64,000 nucleotides of DNA from Amazonocrinis nigriterrae CENA67 (GCF_016056305.1 NZ_JAECZC010000108.1:1-64000); one strand, 5' to 3'. Shown: positions 54,161 through 63,939, numbered from the stretch's first letter. Translations and numbers: made by a program. Notes: generated from the sequence alone by a model not told the origin.

Positions 54161-54535
54161 ATGACTTTGGCATCAGATGGACATACAGCCATCATCCGTA
54201 CAGAACACGGACTGACAATAGCGGGAACGCGCATCACCCTCTACGACGTGATGGACTATGTAACTGCCCAGTACCCTGCTAAATTTATTCGCTCTTTGTT
54301 TGACTTGACAGAAGAACAAATTGATGCTGCACTTTCCTACATAGAGACGCATCGGGCTGAAATTGAAGCCGAGTACCAAGTTGTTCTTAGGGAAGCTGAG
54401 GAACTTCGGCAGTACTATGAAGAACAAAATCGTGAACGGGTTGCCCAAATTGCCACCTTACCACCACCACCAGGTCTAGAAGCCGCCTGGGAAAAACTTC
54501 AGGCATCGAAGGCACGGCATCAGCCCCAACCATGA
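54161..54535 (+). CDS. DUF433 domain protein
   Basis: 124 residues. The DUF433 domain (about 12-75: HGLTIAGTRITLYDVMDYVT, FDLTEEQIDAALSYIETHRA) is a winged-helix fold seen in VapB-like antitoxins. A coiled segment (EEQNRERVAQIATLPPPPGL) follows. There is no adjacent toxin gene in operon, so it is either an orphan antitoxin or a different DNA-binding protein. ATG start at 54161 with weak GAAACTAG upstream. Confidence 0.8.
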   Translation: MTLASDGHTAIIRTEHGLTIAGTRITLYDVMDYVTAQYPAKFIRSLFDLTEEQIDAALSYIETHRAEIEAEYQVVLREAEELRQYYEEQNRERVAQIATLPPPPGLEAAWEKLQASKARHQPQP

Positions 54536-54602
54536 TTTTTTTAGTCGCGCATTATAATGATCGCCCCCAACTGCTTCAGATAACAATAGTCAAAATGAGG
54601 AA

Positions 54603-54629
54603 GATGAAGGGAGATTTTGCTCCCTCATC
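54603..54629. terminator. Possible terminator hairpin between converging genes
   Basis: GATGAAGGGAG and CTCCCTCATC pair around ATTTTG, nine to ten base pairs with one bulge, in the 100-bp gap between the DUF433 gene and the starch-binding gene that converge here. No clear T-run on either side. Confidence 0.35.
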
Positions 54630-54643
54630 CTCCTCATCTTTCC

Positions 54644-56911
54644 CTACTTAGTTTCTAATTCCTTTGGGGGATTTGGCGGACACCAGAAGAGGTTTTTGCT
54701 AGACACCCCAAGGGATTCTAAAATTTCGCGCATCACCTCTGTGCAGTACATCCAGTGTGCCAAGTCGTCATACATGCGATCGGGATTAAATTCCACATCG
54801 TGATGTAGCACATTGGGAATGTCGAGAAACTGATCAGATGGCTGGGGAGAAAGCAGCAAAAGGTGAAATGGCTTGCCTTGGCATTGTTTTTCCAGCTTGC
54901 TAACCAGATCAATCACGCCACCGCGATCGGCAAGACCTGTGCGGACGAAAAGCGCCTTGTCGCAGTTTTTGACTGTGTACCAAAACCTTTCAGAACGTGC
55001 GGTGTAGCGCTGGCGCATCCTCTCAAACACAGGAGACATATCGTAGGCAGCGTTATCTGTGTCTTCAACTTCATGGGCAAACGATAAACCTGTCCACTTG
55101 CTGTGGTAGATTCTGCCTATATATGAATTGTAATGCAGATAACTAGGGTTCCACATATCATAAAAACCGTTTTCGATGATATCTGCGATATCTGCAATAT
55201 TGGTGGTGCGTGTTAAATCAAAGGGAAAGGCGGGGCCGTCGTACTCCATCTTGTACAGCATCATTCGCACTGCACAGCGATCGCCCAACGGGATAATCGC
55301 CACCCGGCTAATGTCTGATAATTGACATTTATATTGAAACAGTACAGCAGACTTGGCTGGGATTTTCACCCGGCTTTCTAGCCCTTGTTTACCAATCATC
55401 ATAGTACGGAAGGGAATATCAGGATGCAGCGGGTCTTCATAGACACCCTCTGGCATGGCTTTGAGGGCGCTACGTACCTCCTTCCACATGGGATGTACAT
55501 TATACTCGTGATCTGATTCGTTAATCACCCACAGGTGGTGCTTGTCTGCTTGCAAAATCCCTAGATGCCCGTCATAGAAAAAAAGTTGTGAGTTGTTCGG
55601 TGCAAACAGATTGAAGGCGGCGCTGTATTCTAAGTCTGCACCAGAGGGGATTTCCATTGTAGTTGCGATCGCCCCATTTTCTTGCACAGCAAAAAAGGGG
55701 AGTGTTCCTTGTTGTGCATACTTGGCAAGGTAGATCCCAGGTATCAATCCTGCCTGAGTTTGTAATGTTGTTTGCAGTTCTTGCCAATAGGGAGCAATGG
55801 TGTAGCTGTTTGGTGATGAATTGCTGATCCGCAAACGCTTCTCTTCGATATTGGCAGAGATTTGGAAGCCCGCCTTGTCAGCGTAGACAAAGACTTGATT
55901 CGGCTTTTGGAAGCGTTGTTTTTCTTGTGCTAATTCGCCTTTGTCGATGTCGAACAAGTCCAGGTTAATCGCTTCATACATGAGGCGGTGACCGATAGTG
56001 TTGGGGTGAGCCGGATCGGAGGATATGCCGTCTTTCCAGCGTCCTTGCCCATTATCCACTGCTGCTAACCAATCCAGTACTGGAACACCCCAATTTAACA
56101 GGCGGTTGTGTGTCTCTTTGAGTAGCCAGTAATGTTCGGGCCAATAGTCGTTATTGGGATAGACTCCGCCTAAAATCGGGCGTGCTACTATTTCCCGTGT
56201 CATTTTCACCAACTGCTGCAAACCACTTTCAAACCGCCGTTGTACTGCCCGTCGTTGATGAGGGGGACAGTGGGCTAAGCCTTCGTTACCTAGAGATAAA
56301 GCAATAATTACTATATCGGGTTTTTCTGGCGTGACAACTGAAGGAAAGCGGGCGATCGTGCTAGTAACATTTGTCCCCGCCTCCGACACATTGACGAGTT
56401 GGTGTCCATATTTTTCCTGCAAAGTCTGTGCCAACAGCCAAACCCAACCTTTAAACAACCAGGCTTTATAACCGAATGCCACGGAACTGCCAATCACCAC
56501 GATTTTTAGACCTTGCGACCCTTGAGCCGGGGGCATCTTGACAGCAGACCCCTCAATGTATCCAAATGGATAAGGCTGCAAATAACCGAATGCGCCATCA
56601 TCCACAACAATAGTGCTGGACTGATCGGCAGGGTCAATGGGTATCCAGCGGTTTGGCCCTAGAGCTTCCCAGCGCACGTTGCCATTAGCATCAAAACGTA
56701 CATACTTGTATTCAACTCTCCGGGGTTCTGCTGAGTCCAAAGACGGCTGAATGTCGATTTCTCTGTCTGTCCACCATAAAGGATAGCGATCACGATTTGT
56801 ACGGAGGGGGACACATTTAGTGACATCCCACATTCCTAACTCAGGAATAGAACCGACAATACCGATGGATTCGCCCATTTGGGTGTTGGCAATGATCTGA
56901 AATCGATACAT
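54644..56911 (-). CDS. Starch-binding (CBM20), SGNH-hydrolase and DUF1796 fusion protein
   Basis: 755 residues from the ATG at 56911 (MYRFQIIANT), which has AGGA upstream; an earlier start at 56968 is less likely. A CBM20 domain covers about 1-95 (SIGIVGSIPELGMWDVTKCV, RVEYKYVRFDANGNVRWE). An SGNH/GDSL hydrolase domain follows at about 130-305: IVVIGSSVAFGYKAW (Ser in block I), VIIALSLGNEGL, DPAHPNTIGH (Asp-x-x-His). A middle part and a DUF1796-type domain with papain-like cysteine-peptidase resemblance follow at about 545-735. No signal peptide is seen. It probably acts on glycogen or a carbohydrate ester; it is divergent from glgA. Confidence 0.82.
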   Translation of the reverse strand: MYRFQIIANTQMGESIGIVGSIPELGMWDVTKCVPLRTNRDRYPLWWTDREIDIQPSLDSAEPRRVEYKYVRFDANGNVRWEALGPNRWIPIDPADQSSTIVVDDGAFGYLQPYPFGYIEGSAVKMPPAQGSQGLKIVVIGSSVAFGYKAWLFKGWVWLLAQTLQEKYGHQLVNVSEAGTNVTSTIARFPSVVTPEKPDIVIIALSLGNEGLAHCPPHQRRAVQRRFESGLQQLVKMTREIVARPILGGVYPNNDYWPEHYWLLKETHNRLLNWGVPVLDWLAAVDNGQGRWKDGISSDPAHPNTIGHRLMYEAINLDLFDIDKGELAQEKQRFQKPNQVFVYADKAGFQISANIEEKRLRISNSSPNSYTIAPYWQELQTTLQTQAGLIPGIYLAKYAQQGTLPFFAVQENGAIATTMEIPSGADLEYSAAFNLFAPNNSQLFFYDGHLGILQADKHHLWVINESDHEYNVHPMWKEVRSALKAMPEGVYEDPLHPDIPFRTMMIGKQGLESRVKIPAKSAVLFQYKCQLSDISRVAIIPLGDRCAVRMMLYKMEYDGPAFPFDLTRTTNIADIADIIENGFYDMWNPSYLHYNSYIGRIYHSKWTGLSFAHEVEDTDNAAYDMSPVFERMRQRYTARSERFWYTVKNCDKALFVRTGLADRGGVIDLVSKLEKQCQGKPFHLLLLSPQPSDQFLDIPNVLHHDVEFNPDRMYDDLAHWMYCTEVMREILESLGVSSKNLFWCPPNPPKELETK

Positions 56912-57468
56912 AGATTTGTTCCTGATATATATAGTAGTTTCAACTAATCGCGGCGCAGAGTCCCCCACGATACTGCAAGTTAGCGTCTTTAGGAACGCCG
57001 TTGGTGGTACTGGAGATTAGGGACTGGCGACTGGGTACTAGGAAAGAGATACAAATATAATCATAAATTTGCACCTTACCCTAATCCCTAATCCCCAATC
57101 CCTAATCCCTTTTACGGGGAATGTAAATATTTTTGACTGGCTGAGAGATGGGTATTAGTTGCAATCGTCTCACATCAATAACCGCTTGACTAGCTTGGGG
57201 CTGCCTTAGCAAAAAATATTACCAGCATCTACTATGGAAGAAGTGTTGAAATCTTCACAGATTAAAAACTGCGATCGCTTTTTCAATGCGATCGTTACAC
57301 TACAGGCATTTCTACATCCAGTTATTCACCCTTTGCGTTAAATTAACCTTCTGGGGTTTCTGTATAACTTTTTTTGGCTATCATTCAAGCACTCGCTTGT
57401 CAATGAGTACATTTTTCATGTACTGATATATAGAGTACGAATAAAGTTTTGTAAAGCGAGGACTACTA
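56912..57468. other. Divergent regulatory region between CBM20-SGNH gene and glgA
   Basis: About 560 bp. Short repeats (57020-57115, GGGGATTGGG/CCCTAATCCC types) are followed by AT-rich sequence with GCGATCGC octamers near 57270-57300. No clear ORF. The spacing suggests that both genes have separate promoters here. GCGAGGA at 57455-57461 serves as ribosome-binding site for glgA. Confidence 0.5.
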
Positions 57469-58947
57469 ATGTACATAGTACAGATTGCCTCGGAATGCGC
57501 TCCTGTGATTAAAGCAGGAGGTTTAGGGGATGTCGTTTACGGATTGAGTCGGGAATTAGAGATTAGGGGAAATTGTGTAGAACTGATTCTACCCAAGTAT
57601 GATTGTATGCGCTACGACCATATTTGGGGACTGCATGATGCCTACCTCAACTTGTCGGTACCCTGGTATGGCGCAGCAATTCACTGTTCTGTGTACTGTG
57701 GTTGGGTACATGGACGGGTATGTTTCTTTATTGAACCCCACTCCCAAGATAATTTCTTCAATCGGGGCTGCTATTACGGATGTGACGATGACAACATGCG
57801 CTTTGCGTTCTTTAGCAAAGCTGCTTTGGAATTTTTACTCCAAAGCAATAAGCGACCCGATGTCATCCATTGTCATGACTGGCAGACAGGCTTAGTTCCA
57901 GTCATGTTAAATGAGATTTACAAGTATCATGGTATGGAGTATCAACGGGTTTGCTACACCATCCACAACTTTAAGCATCAGGGAATAGGCGGGGCCCAGA
58001 CTCTGTGGGCAACAGGTTTAAATCAAGAAGCCTATTACTTCCAATATGATAAGCTGCGTGACAATTTTAACCCCTTCGCGTTGAACTTTATGAAAGGGGG
58101 TATTGTTTACTCTAATGCAGTCACCACCGTTTCACCAAACCATGCCTGGGAAGCCCGTACTACAGATGTTGGTTCTGGGTTGGGTCATACCTTGCATTTG
58201 TACCAAGATAAATTCAGTGGGGTTCTCAATGGTATAGATTACGATTTTTGGAATCCTGACATTGATCGCTACATACCCCAAAACTACACTTACGATGAAT
58301 TTGAACAAAAATCATATAACAAAAAAGCTTTGCAAGAGCGGCTATTACTCCGCCCTGCTGATAAACCAATCATTGCTTACATCGGTCGATTAGATAATCA
58401 AAAAGGTGTGCATCTTGTTCATCACGCCATTTATCACGCCTTAAACAAAGAAGCACAATTTGTATTACTAGGTTCAGCAACAGAACCAGGAATCAACGCT
58501 CATTTCCAGCACGAAAAACAATTTTTAAATAGCAACCCCGATGTGCATCTAGAATTGGGCTTTAACGAAGAATTATCCCACCTAATTTATGCAGGGGCAG
58601 ATATGATTATTGTGCCTAGCAATTATGAACCCTGTGGGTTAACTCAAATAATTGGCTTGAAGTACGGTACTGTACCCATTGTTCGCGGTGTCGGTGGACT
58701 GGTGAATACGGTATTTGACCGAGATTTCGACCAGAATGTACCACCAGAAAAACGTAATGGTTATGTATTTTATCAGACAGACTATAACGCTTTAGAATCA
58801 GCAATGAATCGGGCAATTGATTTGTGGTATCAGCATCCTGAAGAGTTCCGTAACTTAGCTATTCAAGGTATGAAGTATGACTACTCGTGGAACCTTCCCG
58901 GTGCAGAATATCTCAAGATTTACGATTGGATAAAACACAAGTGGTAA
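57469..58947 (+). CDS. glgA: Glycogen synthase (ADP-glucose type)
   Basis: 492 residues, GT5 family. The N-terminal K-x-G-G-L-G-D-V motif (K15, IKAGGLGDVVYGLSREL) binds ADP-glucose, and ASECAP, DVIHCHDWQTGLVPVM, TIHNFKHQG and the C-terminal NYEPCGLTQIIGLKYGTVPI with RGVGGL follow. It elongates alpha-1,4-glucan from ADP-glucose. Many cyanobacteria have two glgA genes; the second, GlgA2, has a C-terminal and loop pattern like this, so this may be the GlgA2 type. It is divergent from the starch-binding fusion gene. Confidence 0.95.
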   Translation: MYIVQIASECAPVIKAGGLGDVVYGLSRELEIRGNCVELILPKYDCMRYDHIWGLHDAYLNLSVPWYGAAIHCSVYCGWVHGRVCFFIEPHSQDNFFNRGCYYGCDDDNMRFAFFSKAALEFLLQSNKRPDVIHCHDWQTGLVPVMLNEIYKYHGMEYQRVCYTIHNFKHQGIGGAQTLWATGLNQEAYYFQYDKLRDNFNPFALNFMKGGIVYSNAVTTVSPNHAWEARTTDVGSGLGHTLHLYQDKFSGVLNGIDYDFWNPDIDRYIPQNYTYDEFEQKSYNKKALQERLLLRPADKPIIAYIGRLDNQKGVHLVHHAIYHALNKEAQFVLLGSATEPGINAHFQHEKQFLNSNPDVHLELGFNEELSHLIYAGADMIIVPSNYEPCGLTQIIGLKYGTVPIVRGVGGLVNTVFDRDFDQNVPPEKRNGYVFYQTDYNALESAMNRAIDLWYQHPEEFRNLAIQGMKYDYSWNLPGAEYLKIYDWIKHKW

Positions 58948-59382
58948 ATCAGCTTTATTCAAGAGTGCTGAGTTGTGAGTAGAGACGATTCGGCGAATCG
59001 TCTGTACTGCTGAGTGCTGAGTTGTGAGTGCTGAGTTGTGAGCTTTTTTGGTTGTTGTACTTTGGCACAAGTTTAAGGGGAAAAGGATAACTGGTAAATT
59101 CCAGCCTTTTCCCTTTTCGCTTTCAGAATTTCTTGTATGGCAGTAGCCAGATATGTTAGGACAATATTGATTGCCCAAAGCCTTGGAACAACTGATACCG
59201 TTTCACTTTAATTTTGATACAAATAGGGAGCAGGGGAGCAGGGGGGCAGGGGTGAAAAAATTTGTATCAGATTTTTCGTGAAATGGTATGAGTTTTTACT
59301 CAGCACTCAGCACTCAGCACTCACAACTCAGCACTTTGCTATAAAATCAAGTCCGGTGCCTGCCTAAATTCATTCCTGTATT
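58948..59382. other. Repeat-rich intergenic region between glgA and AAA+ ATPase gene
   Basis: No gene. It contains GAGTGCTGAGTTGTGAGT units (58960-59045, 59300-59335), a hairpin with GACGATTCGGCGAATCGTC (58983-59001), and a MITE-like element (59195-59289). ATCAAGTCCGGT at about 59346 is the same end sequence as the element at 25393. Confidence 0.55.
59195..59289. repeat. MITE-like element, 95 bp
   Basis: ATACCGTTTCAC at the left end faces GTGAAATGGTAT at the right; the inner parts TGATACAAAT and ATTTGTATCA also pair. The middle is GGGAGCA/GGGGCAGG repeat. It is noncoding. Confidence 0.55.
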
Positions 59383-61401
59383 ATGCAACGCCCAGAAAAT
59401 TGGTATACTGCAAATCAACGTTACTTGATGAAATTACTATCCCAAACCCGTCGAGTTTTAGAGCGGCAGAGGGAACAGGGGCGTGGGGATGTAGAAGTAA
59501 GCGTTTTTGTGGATGTTGAAGAGGATAGGCAAATGATGAGCCATCCTGCTTTTGAAGAAGCGCCTCCTGCATTGGAACAACTTTGTCAAATATTTGGGCT
59601 ATCGTCATTTGAGCGGGAAATTTTGCTGTTGTGTGCTGGCATGGAGTTCGATCGCAATTGGGGTACACTATGTGCCGAAGCACAAAATCAGCCGCAGTGG
59701 AACTATCCCACGTTTAGTTTGGCATTATCTGTTTCATCATCCCGCCATTGGAGCGCATTCACCCAAGATGCACCCTTGCGGCGCTGGCGATTGCTTGAGA
59801 TCGGAGCAGGTAATGCCCTTGCTACCAGTCCTTTACGGCTGGACGAGCAAATTGTGCATTACCTAACGGGGTTGCATCCTTTGGATGAGCGATTGCAACA
59901 ATGGGGTGTGTTGCCATTGCACACAGAGAAATTAGTGGCATCTCATCAAGCCTTGGCTGAACAGATGGCAAGTTGTTGGGTGCAGGCTTCCCAAGAAAAT
60001 CGAGCTATACCCGTGTTACAGCTTTGTGGAACCGAGGCACTGACTAAGCGATCGCTCGCTGCTAATGTCTGTCATCTCTTAGAATTACAAGGATATGCTG
60101 TTTGTGCCAATACCCTTCCTAGTGATACCCAGCAAATACATGTGTTGGGCTGTTTGTGGGAACGAGAATGGCTGTTGCATCAGCGAGTGATGTTTCTCGA
60201 TTGCGATCGCCTAGAATCTCAGTCAGCAGAAAAAGAAAACAGCATTACTCAGCTTTTAGACACTTTGCAAGTTCCTGTCTTTGTCTCCAGCATAGAACGC
60301 CGCCGTCCTATCCAGCGCCCTTTGCTAACCTTTGACGTGCATCACCCCAGTCCCGCAGAACAGCGTCAGGTGTGGCAAACTGCCTTAAGTGAACTAACTC
60401 CATCCTTGAATGGACAAATTGATCGCCTGGTTTCCCACTTCAACCTGAGTGCAGCGTCCATTGAAGCAATTAGTTGGCAATTCAAAACTCAATACAGCAA
60501 ACATAACAGTTCCAACACAGTGGAAACCGTAGATAATAATTTATTTACTGTTCTTTGGGATACTTGCCGCGCCCAGGCTCGCCCTCGCTTGGATGAATTA
60601 GTACAACCAATTCAGGCGACGGCGGAGTGGGAAGATTTAGTATTGCCCCCAAATGAATTAGGTGTGTTGCGTGATATTGCCGCCCATTTGCGGCAGCGTT
60701 CTAAGGTTTATGAACAGTGGGGATTTGCAGGTAAAGGACAGCGGGGTTTGGGTATCAGCGCCTTGTTTGCTGGAGCCAGCGGCACCGGGAAAACACTGGC
60801 GGCAGAGGTGTTAGGTAATGCCTTGCATTTGGACGTGTACCGCATTGATTTGAGTGCGGTGGTGAGTAAGTATATTGGCGAAACAGAGAAGAATTTGCGG
60901 CGGGTGTTTGATGCAGCCGAAGGCGGTGGAGTGATTCTGCTGTTTGATGAAGCTGATGCTTTATTTGGTAAACGCACAGAAGTGAAAGATTCTCACGATC
61001 GCCATGCCAACATTGAAGTCAGCTATCTGTTGCAGCGTATGGAAGCATACCGGGGCTTGGCAATTCTCACCACCAATTTAAAAGCGTCCTTAGATCAGGC
61101 ATTCCTGCGTCGCATTCGCTTTATTGTGCAGTTTCCCTTTCCCGATGTGAATCAGCGAACGGAGATTTGGCGACGGGTTTTTCCCAAACAAACTCCAATT
61201 GCAGATTTAGATTTTCAGAAGTTGGCAAAGCTGAATGTCGCTGGCGGAAATATTCGCAATATTGCCCTGAATGCAGCATTTTTGGCAGCAGATGCCGATG
61301 AACCTGTGAGTATGAAACATCTGCTTCAGGCAGTAAAAAGTGAGTATATCAAGCTAGAGCGTCCGTTAACAGATGTGGAAGTGAAGGGATGGGTATCTTA
61401 A
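59383..61401 (+). CDS. AAA+ ATPase of contractile injection system type
   Basis: 672 residues. An N-terminal helical part (about 1-330) opens with RPENWYTANQRYLMKLLSQT, the start typical of the AAA+ ATPase encoded in extracellular or thylakoid contractile injection system (eCIS/tCIS, Afp15-like) loci. The AAA+ core near the C-terminus has Walker A GASGTGKTLAAEV (G464-T471), Walker B VILLFDEADALFG (D522) and the arginine-finger region AFLRRIRFIVQFPFPD. It is thought to help assembly or loading of the injection particle. No sheath, tube, spike or baseplate gene is in the window. Confidence 0.88.
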   Translation: MQRPENWYTANQRYLMKLLSQTRRVLERQREQGRGDVEVSVFVDVEEDRQMMSHPAFEEAPPALEQLCQIFGLSSFEREILLLCAGMEFDRNWGTLCAEAQNQPQWNYPTFSLALSVSSSRHWSAFTQDAPLRRWRLLEIGAGNALATSPLRLDEQIVHYLTGLHPLDERLQQWGVLPLHTEKLVASHQALAEQMASCWVQASQENRAIPVLQLCGTEALTKRSLAANVCHLLELQGYAVCANTLPSDTQQIHVLGCLWEREWLLHQRVMFLDCDRLESQSAEKENSITQLLDTLQVPVFVSSIERRRPIQRPLLTFDVHHPSPAEQRQVWQTALSELTPSLNGQIDRLVSHFNLSAASIEAISWQFKTQYSKHNSSNTVETVDNNLFTVLWDTCRAQARPRLDELVQPIQATAEWEDLVLPPNELGVLRDIAAHLRQRSKVYEQWGFAGKGQRGLGISALFAGASGTGKTLAAEVLGNALHLDVYRIDLSAVVSKYIGETEKNLRRVFDAAEGGGVILLFDEADALFGKRTEVKDSHDRHANIEVSYLLQRMEAYRGLAILTTNLKASLDQAFLRRIRFIVQFPFPDVNQRTEIWRRVFPKQTPIADLDFQKLAKLNVAGGNIRNIALNAAFLAADADEPVSMKHLLQAVKSEYIKLERPLTDVEVKGWVS

Positions 61402-61550
61402 TTCGTAATTCGTAATTCGTAATTCGTAATTAAGAAAGTCAATATACCAAATTTTCTTGTGGGATGGGTGTCCTTACCCGTCCTTTGCCTGAAGGGCGGG
61501 CAAGATGCCCACCCCATAATTGCAGATGCAGATGATTTATTTTTAGGAAT
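61402..61550. repeat. Short tandem repeat and dispersed inverted repeat
   Basis: Five TAATTCG heptamers (61401-61430) are followed by a palindrome (about 61457-61520) with GGGATGGGTGTCCTTACCCG facing GGGCAAGATGCCCACCCCAT, a common Nostoc noncoding repeat. It separates the ATPase from the DUF4157 gene. Confidence 0.6.
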
Positions 61551-61686
61551 ACCTTAAAAAAATATTGCGAATCTGGGTGAAAGAATCCAAATTTTAGCTT
61601 TTAATTACAATTCAAAAAAGTATAATCTGCATTTCTCTCAAGGATGAGAAAATAAGATATTACCCTGCTGCGATCGGAGTTTTGTT

Positions 61687-63489
61687 ATGCAGAGTCATCA
61701 CGCTTCACAAAAGAAATTTTCTGCTCAAAAGTCTAAGGCTCCTACTTCCAATTTTCTAGCATCGCGTCCGTTTGCAGCGCAGGCAAAACCAGAAGAAACA
61801 GAGCGATCGCACCCAACGCAGGGATATAAAAGCACGCTGGGAGATTTTGCAATTCTCAATCCTGATGCGGGGCGAACCATGCCTTTGCAATTTAAGCTGG
61901 CGATCGGTGTACCGGGAGATAAGTATGAGCAGGAAGCCGATCATGTGGCAAAACAGGTGGTGCAACGGATAAACGCGCCCCAGTCTCCACCACTTCAACG
62001 TCAGGAGATGTCAGAAGATAAAAAGGAACTCCAAAGAAAACCGGAATTAAGGATTCAACGGCGAGAAATTCCAGACGACGAAGACGAACTGCAAATGAAA
62101 CCCATGCTTCAGTTTAAGTTAGGTCAGGGAGGCATGGCAGCAAGCCCAGAACTAGAGTCTTCCATTCAACGCTTACGAGGCAGTGGGCAACCTCTTTCGG
62201 CACAGATTCGAGAACCGATGGAGCAAGCATTTGGTGGAGTAGATTTTAGTGGAGTAAAGGTTCACACAGATTCACAATCTGATCAGTTAAATCAATCAAT
62301 TCAAGCTAAGGCCTTTACCACTGGACAGGATATTTTCTTTCGGCAAAGGGAATATAATCCTGGAAGTCGCGGGGGGCAGGAGTTGATAGCCCATGAGTTA
62401 ACCCATGTAGTGCAGCAGAAAAATCAAAGCATCATACAACGAGTTAGTTATGAACAAGAAGATCAGAAAGTTTATGGTCAGAATGGTCAGTTATCCCAAC
62501 AAGCGGCACAGTATAGGTTAAAGCACAAAATCAAACCAGCCCAAAATGTTGCAACATTCTTTTACGCTGAACGTAATAATCTTAAGGGCCCCGCTTCTTC
62601 CTCAGATACCAAAGCGAGTTCGGGCCACTCTGTTAAAGTCCAGTATGGAAAAAAAGAACTAAGGACAAATAACAGCCATTCTGAAAAACTTCTGAGTGAT
62701 CAAATCAATCGCAAGGACTGGCCTCAGAAAATTGTAATTACGCAAGTATATACCGAGAGAAAAGCTTGTCCTGACAAAACAATAGATATTTGGTCTAATA
62801 AGAGAATTAAGGGGTGCGATTCACTGATACATCAACTTGAACATGAGCAAAAGTTACAGAAACACGATAACTCTAACGATGCTCCTTATGCAATGAGAGA
62901 TGACTTGGGTATCAAAGTTACCCATACATTTGACGGATCAGAAATAGAAATACGTAAAAATATACTCACAGCCGTGCAGCAACTTAAAGCAGAAGAAAAC
63001 TTGAATGAATTGAAAGACTTATTAGAAGACATATTGCAGGAAATTCAAGATCATTATGAACAGGTTAAAATAGAGATAGAATCAAAATTTGAGGAATTAA
63101 CTAAATCGGAATTACAAAAACAAGTCTCTAAAGATAATGACTATGACGATGACGATCAAAAATTAAGGAACGTAGAGTATTTGGATGACGATGGCAATCA
63201 AGAAGTAATGGACGTAGAACATTCGGATGACGATGGCAATCAAGAAGTAATGGACGTAGAGGATTGGGATGACGATGACGATGAAAGAGAGGTTATGAAT
63301 ATTAAAATTCCTGAATATGATATTGATGATTATTCGACCGATCTACAAACTAAGGATATAACTATTGAAAAAGCAATTGAAATCTATGAGAATAAGATCA
63401 TTAAGAAAATCGAAAGAGTTATTCAGGGAACCACACATAGCACAGATTTACAGGATGTATTAGATAAGTATAAGTGGAGCAACGACTGA
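61687..63489 (+). CDS. DUF4157 protein, probable injection-system cargo with deaminase-like domain
   Basis: 600 residues; CGGAG ribosome-binding site and ATG at 61687. Residues about 165-255 are a DUF4157 domain (EPMEQAFGGVDFSGVKVHTD, RGGQELIAHELTHVVQQ; zinc-protease-like HELTH at 236-240), known in eCIS-linked cargo proteins. Following it, at 325-385, are H331-S-E333 and, after a strand (IVITQVYTER), C361-P and C377: the HxE and two-Cys pattern of cytidine-deaminase-fold toxins, with an unusual gap of 15 residues between the cysteines. The rest is coiled helix, then an acidic repeat (DDDGNQEVMDVE, about 495-540). Adjacent to the AAA+ gene. The DUF4157 call is firm; the deaminase reading is inference. 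Confidence 0.8.
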   Translation: MQSHHASQKKFSAQKSKAPTSNFLASRPFAAQAKPEETERSHPTQGYKSTLGDFAILNPDAGRTMPLQFKLAIGVPGDKYEQEADHVAKQVVQRINAPQSPPLQRQEMSEDKKELQRKPELRIQRREIPDDEDELQMKPMLQFKLGQGGMAASPELESSIQRLRGSGQPLSAQIREPMEQAFGGVDFSGVKVHTDSQSDQLNQSIQAKAFTTGQDIFFRQREYNPGSRGGQELIAHELTHVVQQKNQSIIQRVSYEQEDQKVYGQNGQLSQQAAQYRLKHKIKPAQNVATFFYAERNNLKGPASSSDTKASSGHSVKVQYGKKELRTNNSHSEKLLSDQINRKDWPQKIVITQVYTERKACPDKTIDIWSNKRIKGCDSLIHQLEHEQKLQKHDNSNDAPYAMRDDLGIKVTHTFDGSEIEIRKNILTAVQQLKAEENLNELKDLLEDILQEIQDHYEQVKIEIESKFEELTKSELQKQVSKDNDYDDDDQKLRNVEYLDDDGNQEVMDVEHSDDDGNQEVMDVEDWDDDDDEREVMNIKIPEYDIDDYSTDLQTKDITIEKAIEIYENKIIKKIERVIQGTTHSTDLQDVLDKYKWSND

Positions 63490-63630
63490 GAAAGCAATCA
63501 CATATCAATTGCTTTTGGAATGAGTGCGATTGCCTGAAGTTGTCACCACTATCTTAAAACTCAAGCGATCGCACCCTCCATTCTTGCTCAAATGCGATCG
63601 CTTGTTCTTGTAGCACCGAACCAATCATTT

Positions 63631-63939
63631 TTATTCTGTATCTGCAATATCTGGAAAAATTGCTTTTATATCTTGTGATCCATGAAGGATACGTACAATT
63701 TCAATACCTTGTTCTATGGGACGGTAGAAAATCAGGTAACTTGCAACTGGAAAACAGCGTAAAGAAGGAGCTAAATCAAAACGTGTTCGTCCCATTTGAG
63801 GAAATTTAGCTAGTTGGGGAAATTTTGCACGTAGCTCGTCAAAAAAGTTATCAGCAGCCTGGGGATTTTGATTGGCAATGTAATTCCAGATATTTTCAAT
63901 ATCTTGTAATGCTTGGTGAGAAATCTTAAAACTGCTCAT
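63631..63939 (-). CDS. ParE/RelE-family toxin
   Basis: 102 residues. FKISHQALQDIENIWNYIA, QAADNFFDELRAKFPQLAKF, PQMGRTRFDLAPSLRCFPVA and YLIFYRPIEQGIEIVRILHG are ParE-type (gyrase-poisoning) signatures, including the R-x-x-P near the core. The start codon overlaps the stop codon of the upstream antitoxin (ATGA), a typical toxin-antitoxin arrangement. Confidence 0.9.
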   Translation of the reverse strand: MSSFKISHQALQDIENIWNYIANQNPQAADNFFDELRAKFPQLAKFPQMGRTRFDLAPSLRCFPVASYLIFYRPIEQGIEIVRILHGSQDIKAIFPDIADTE

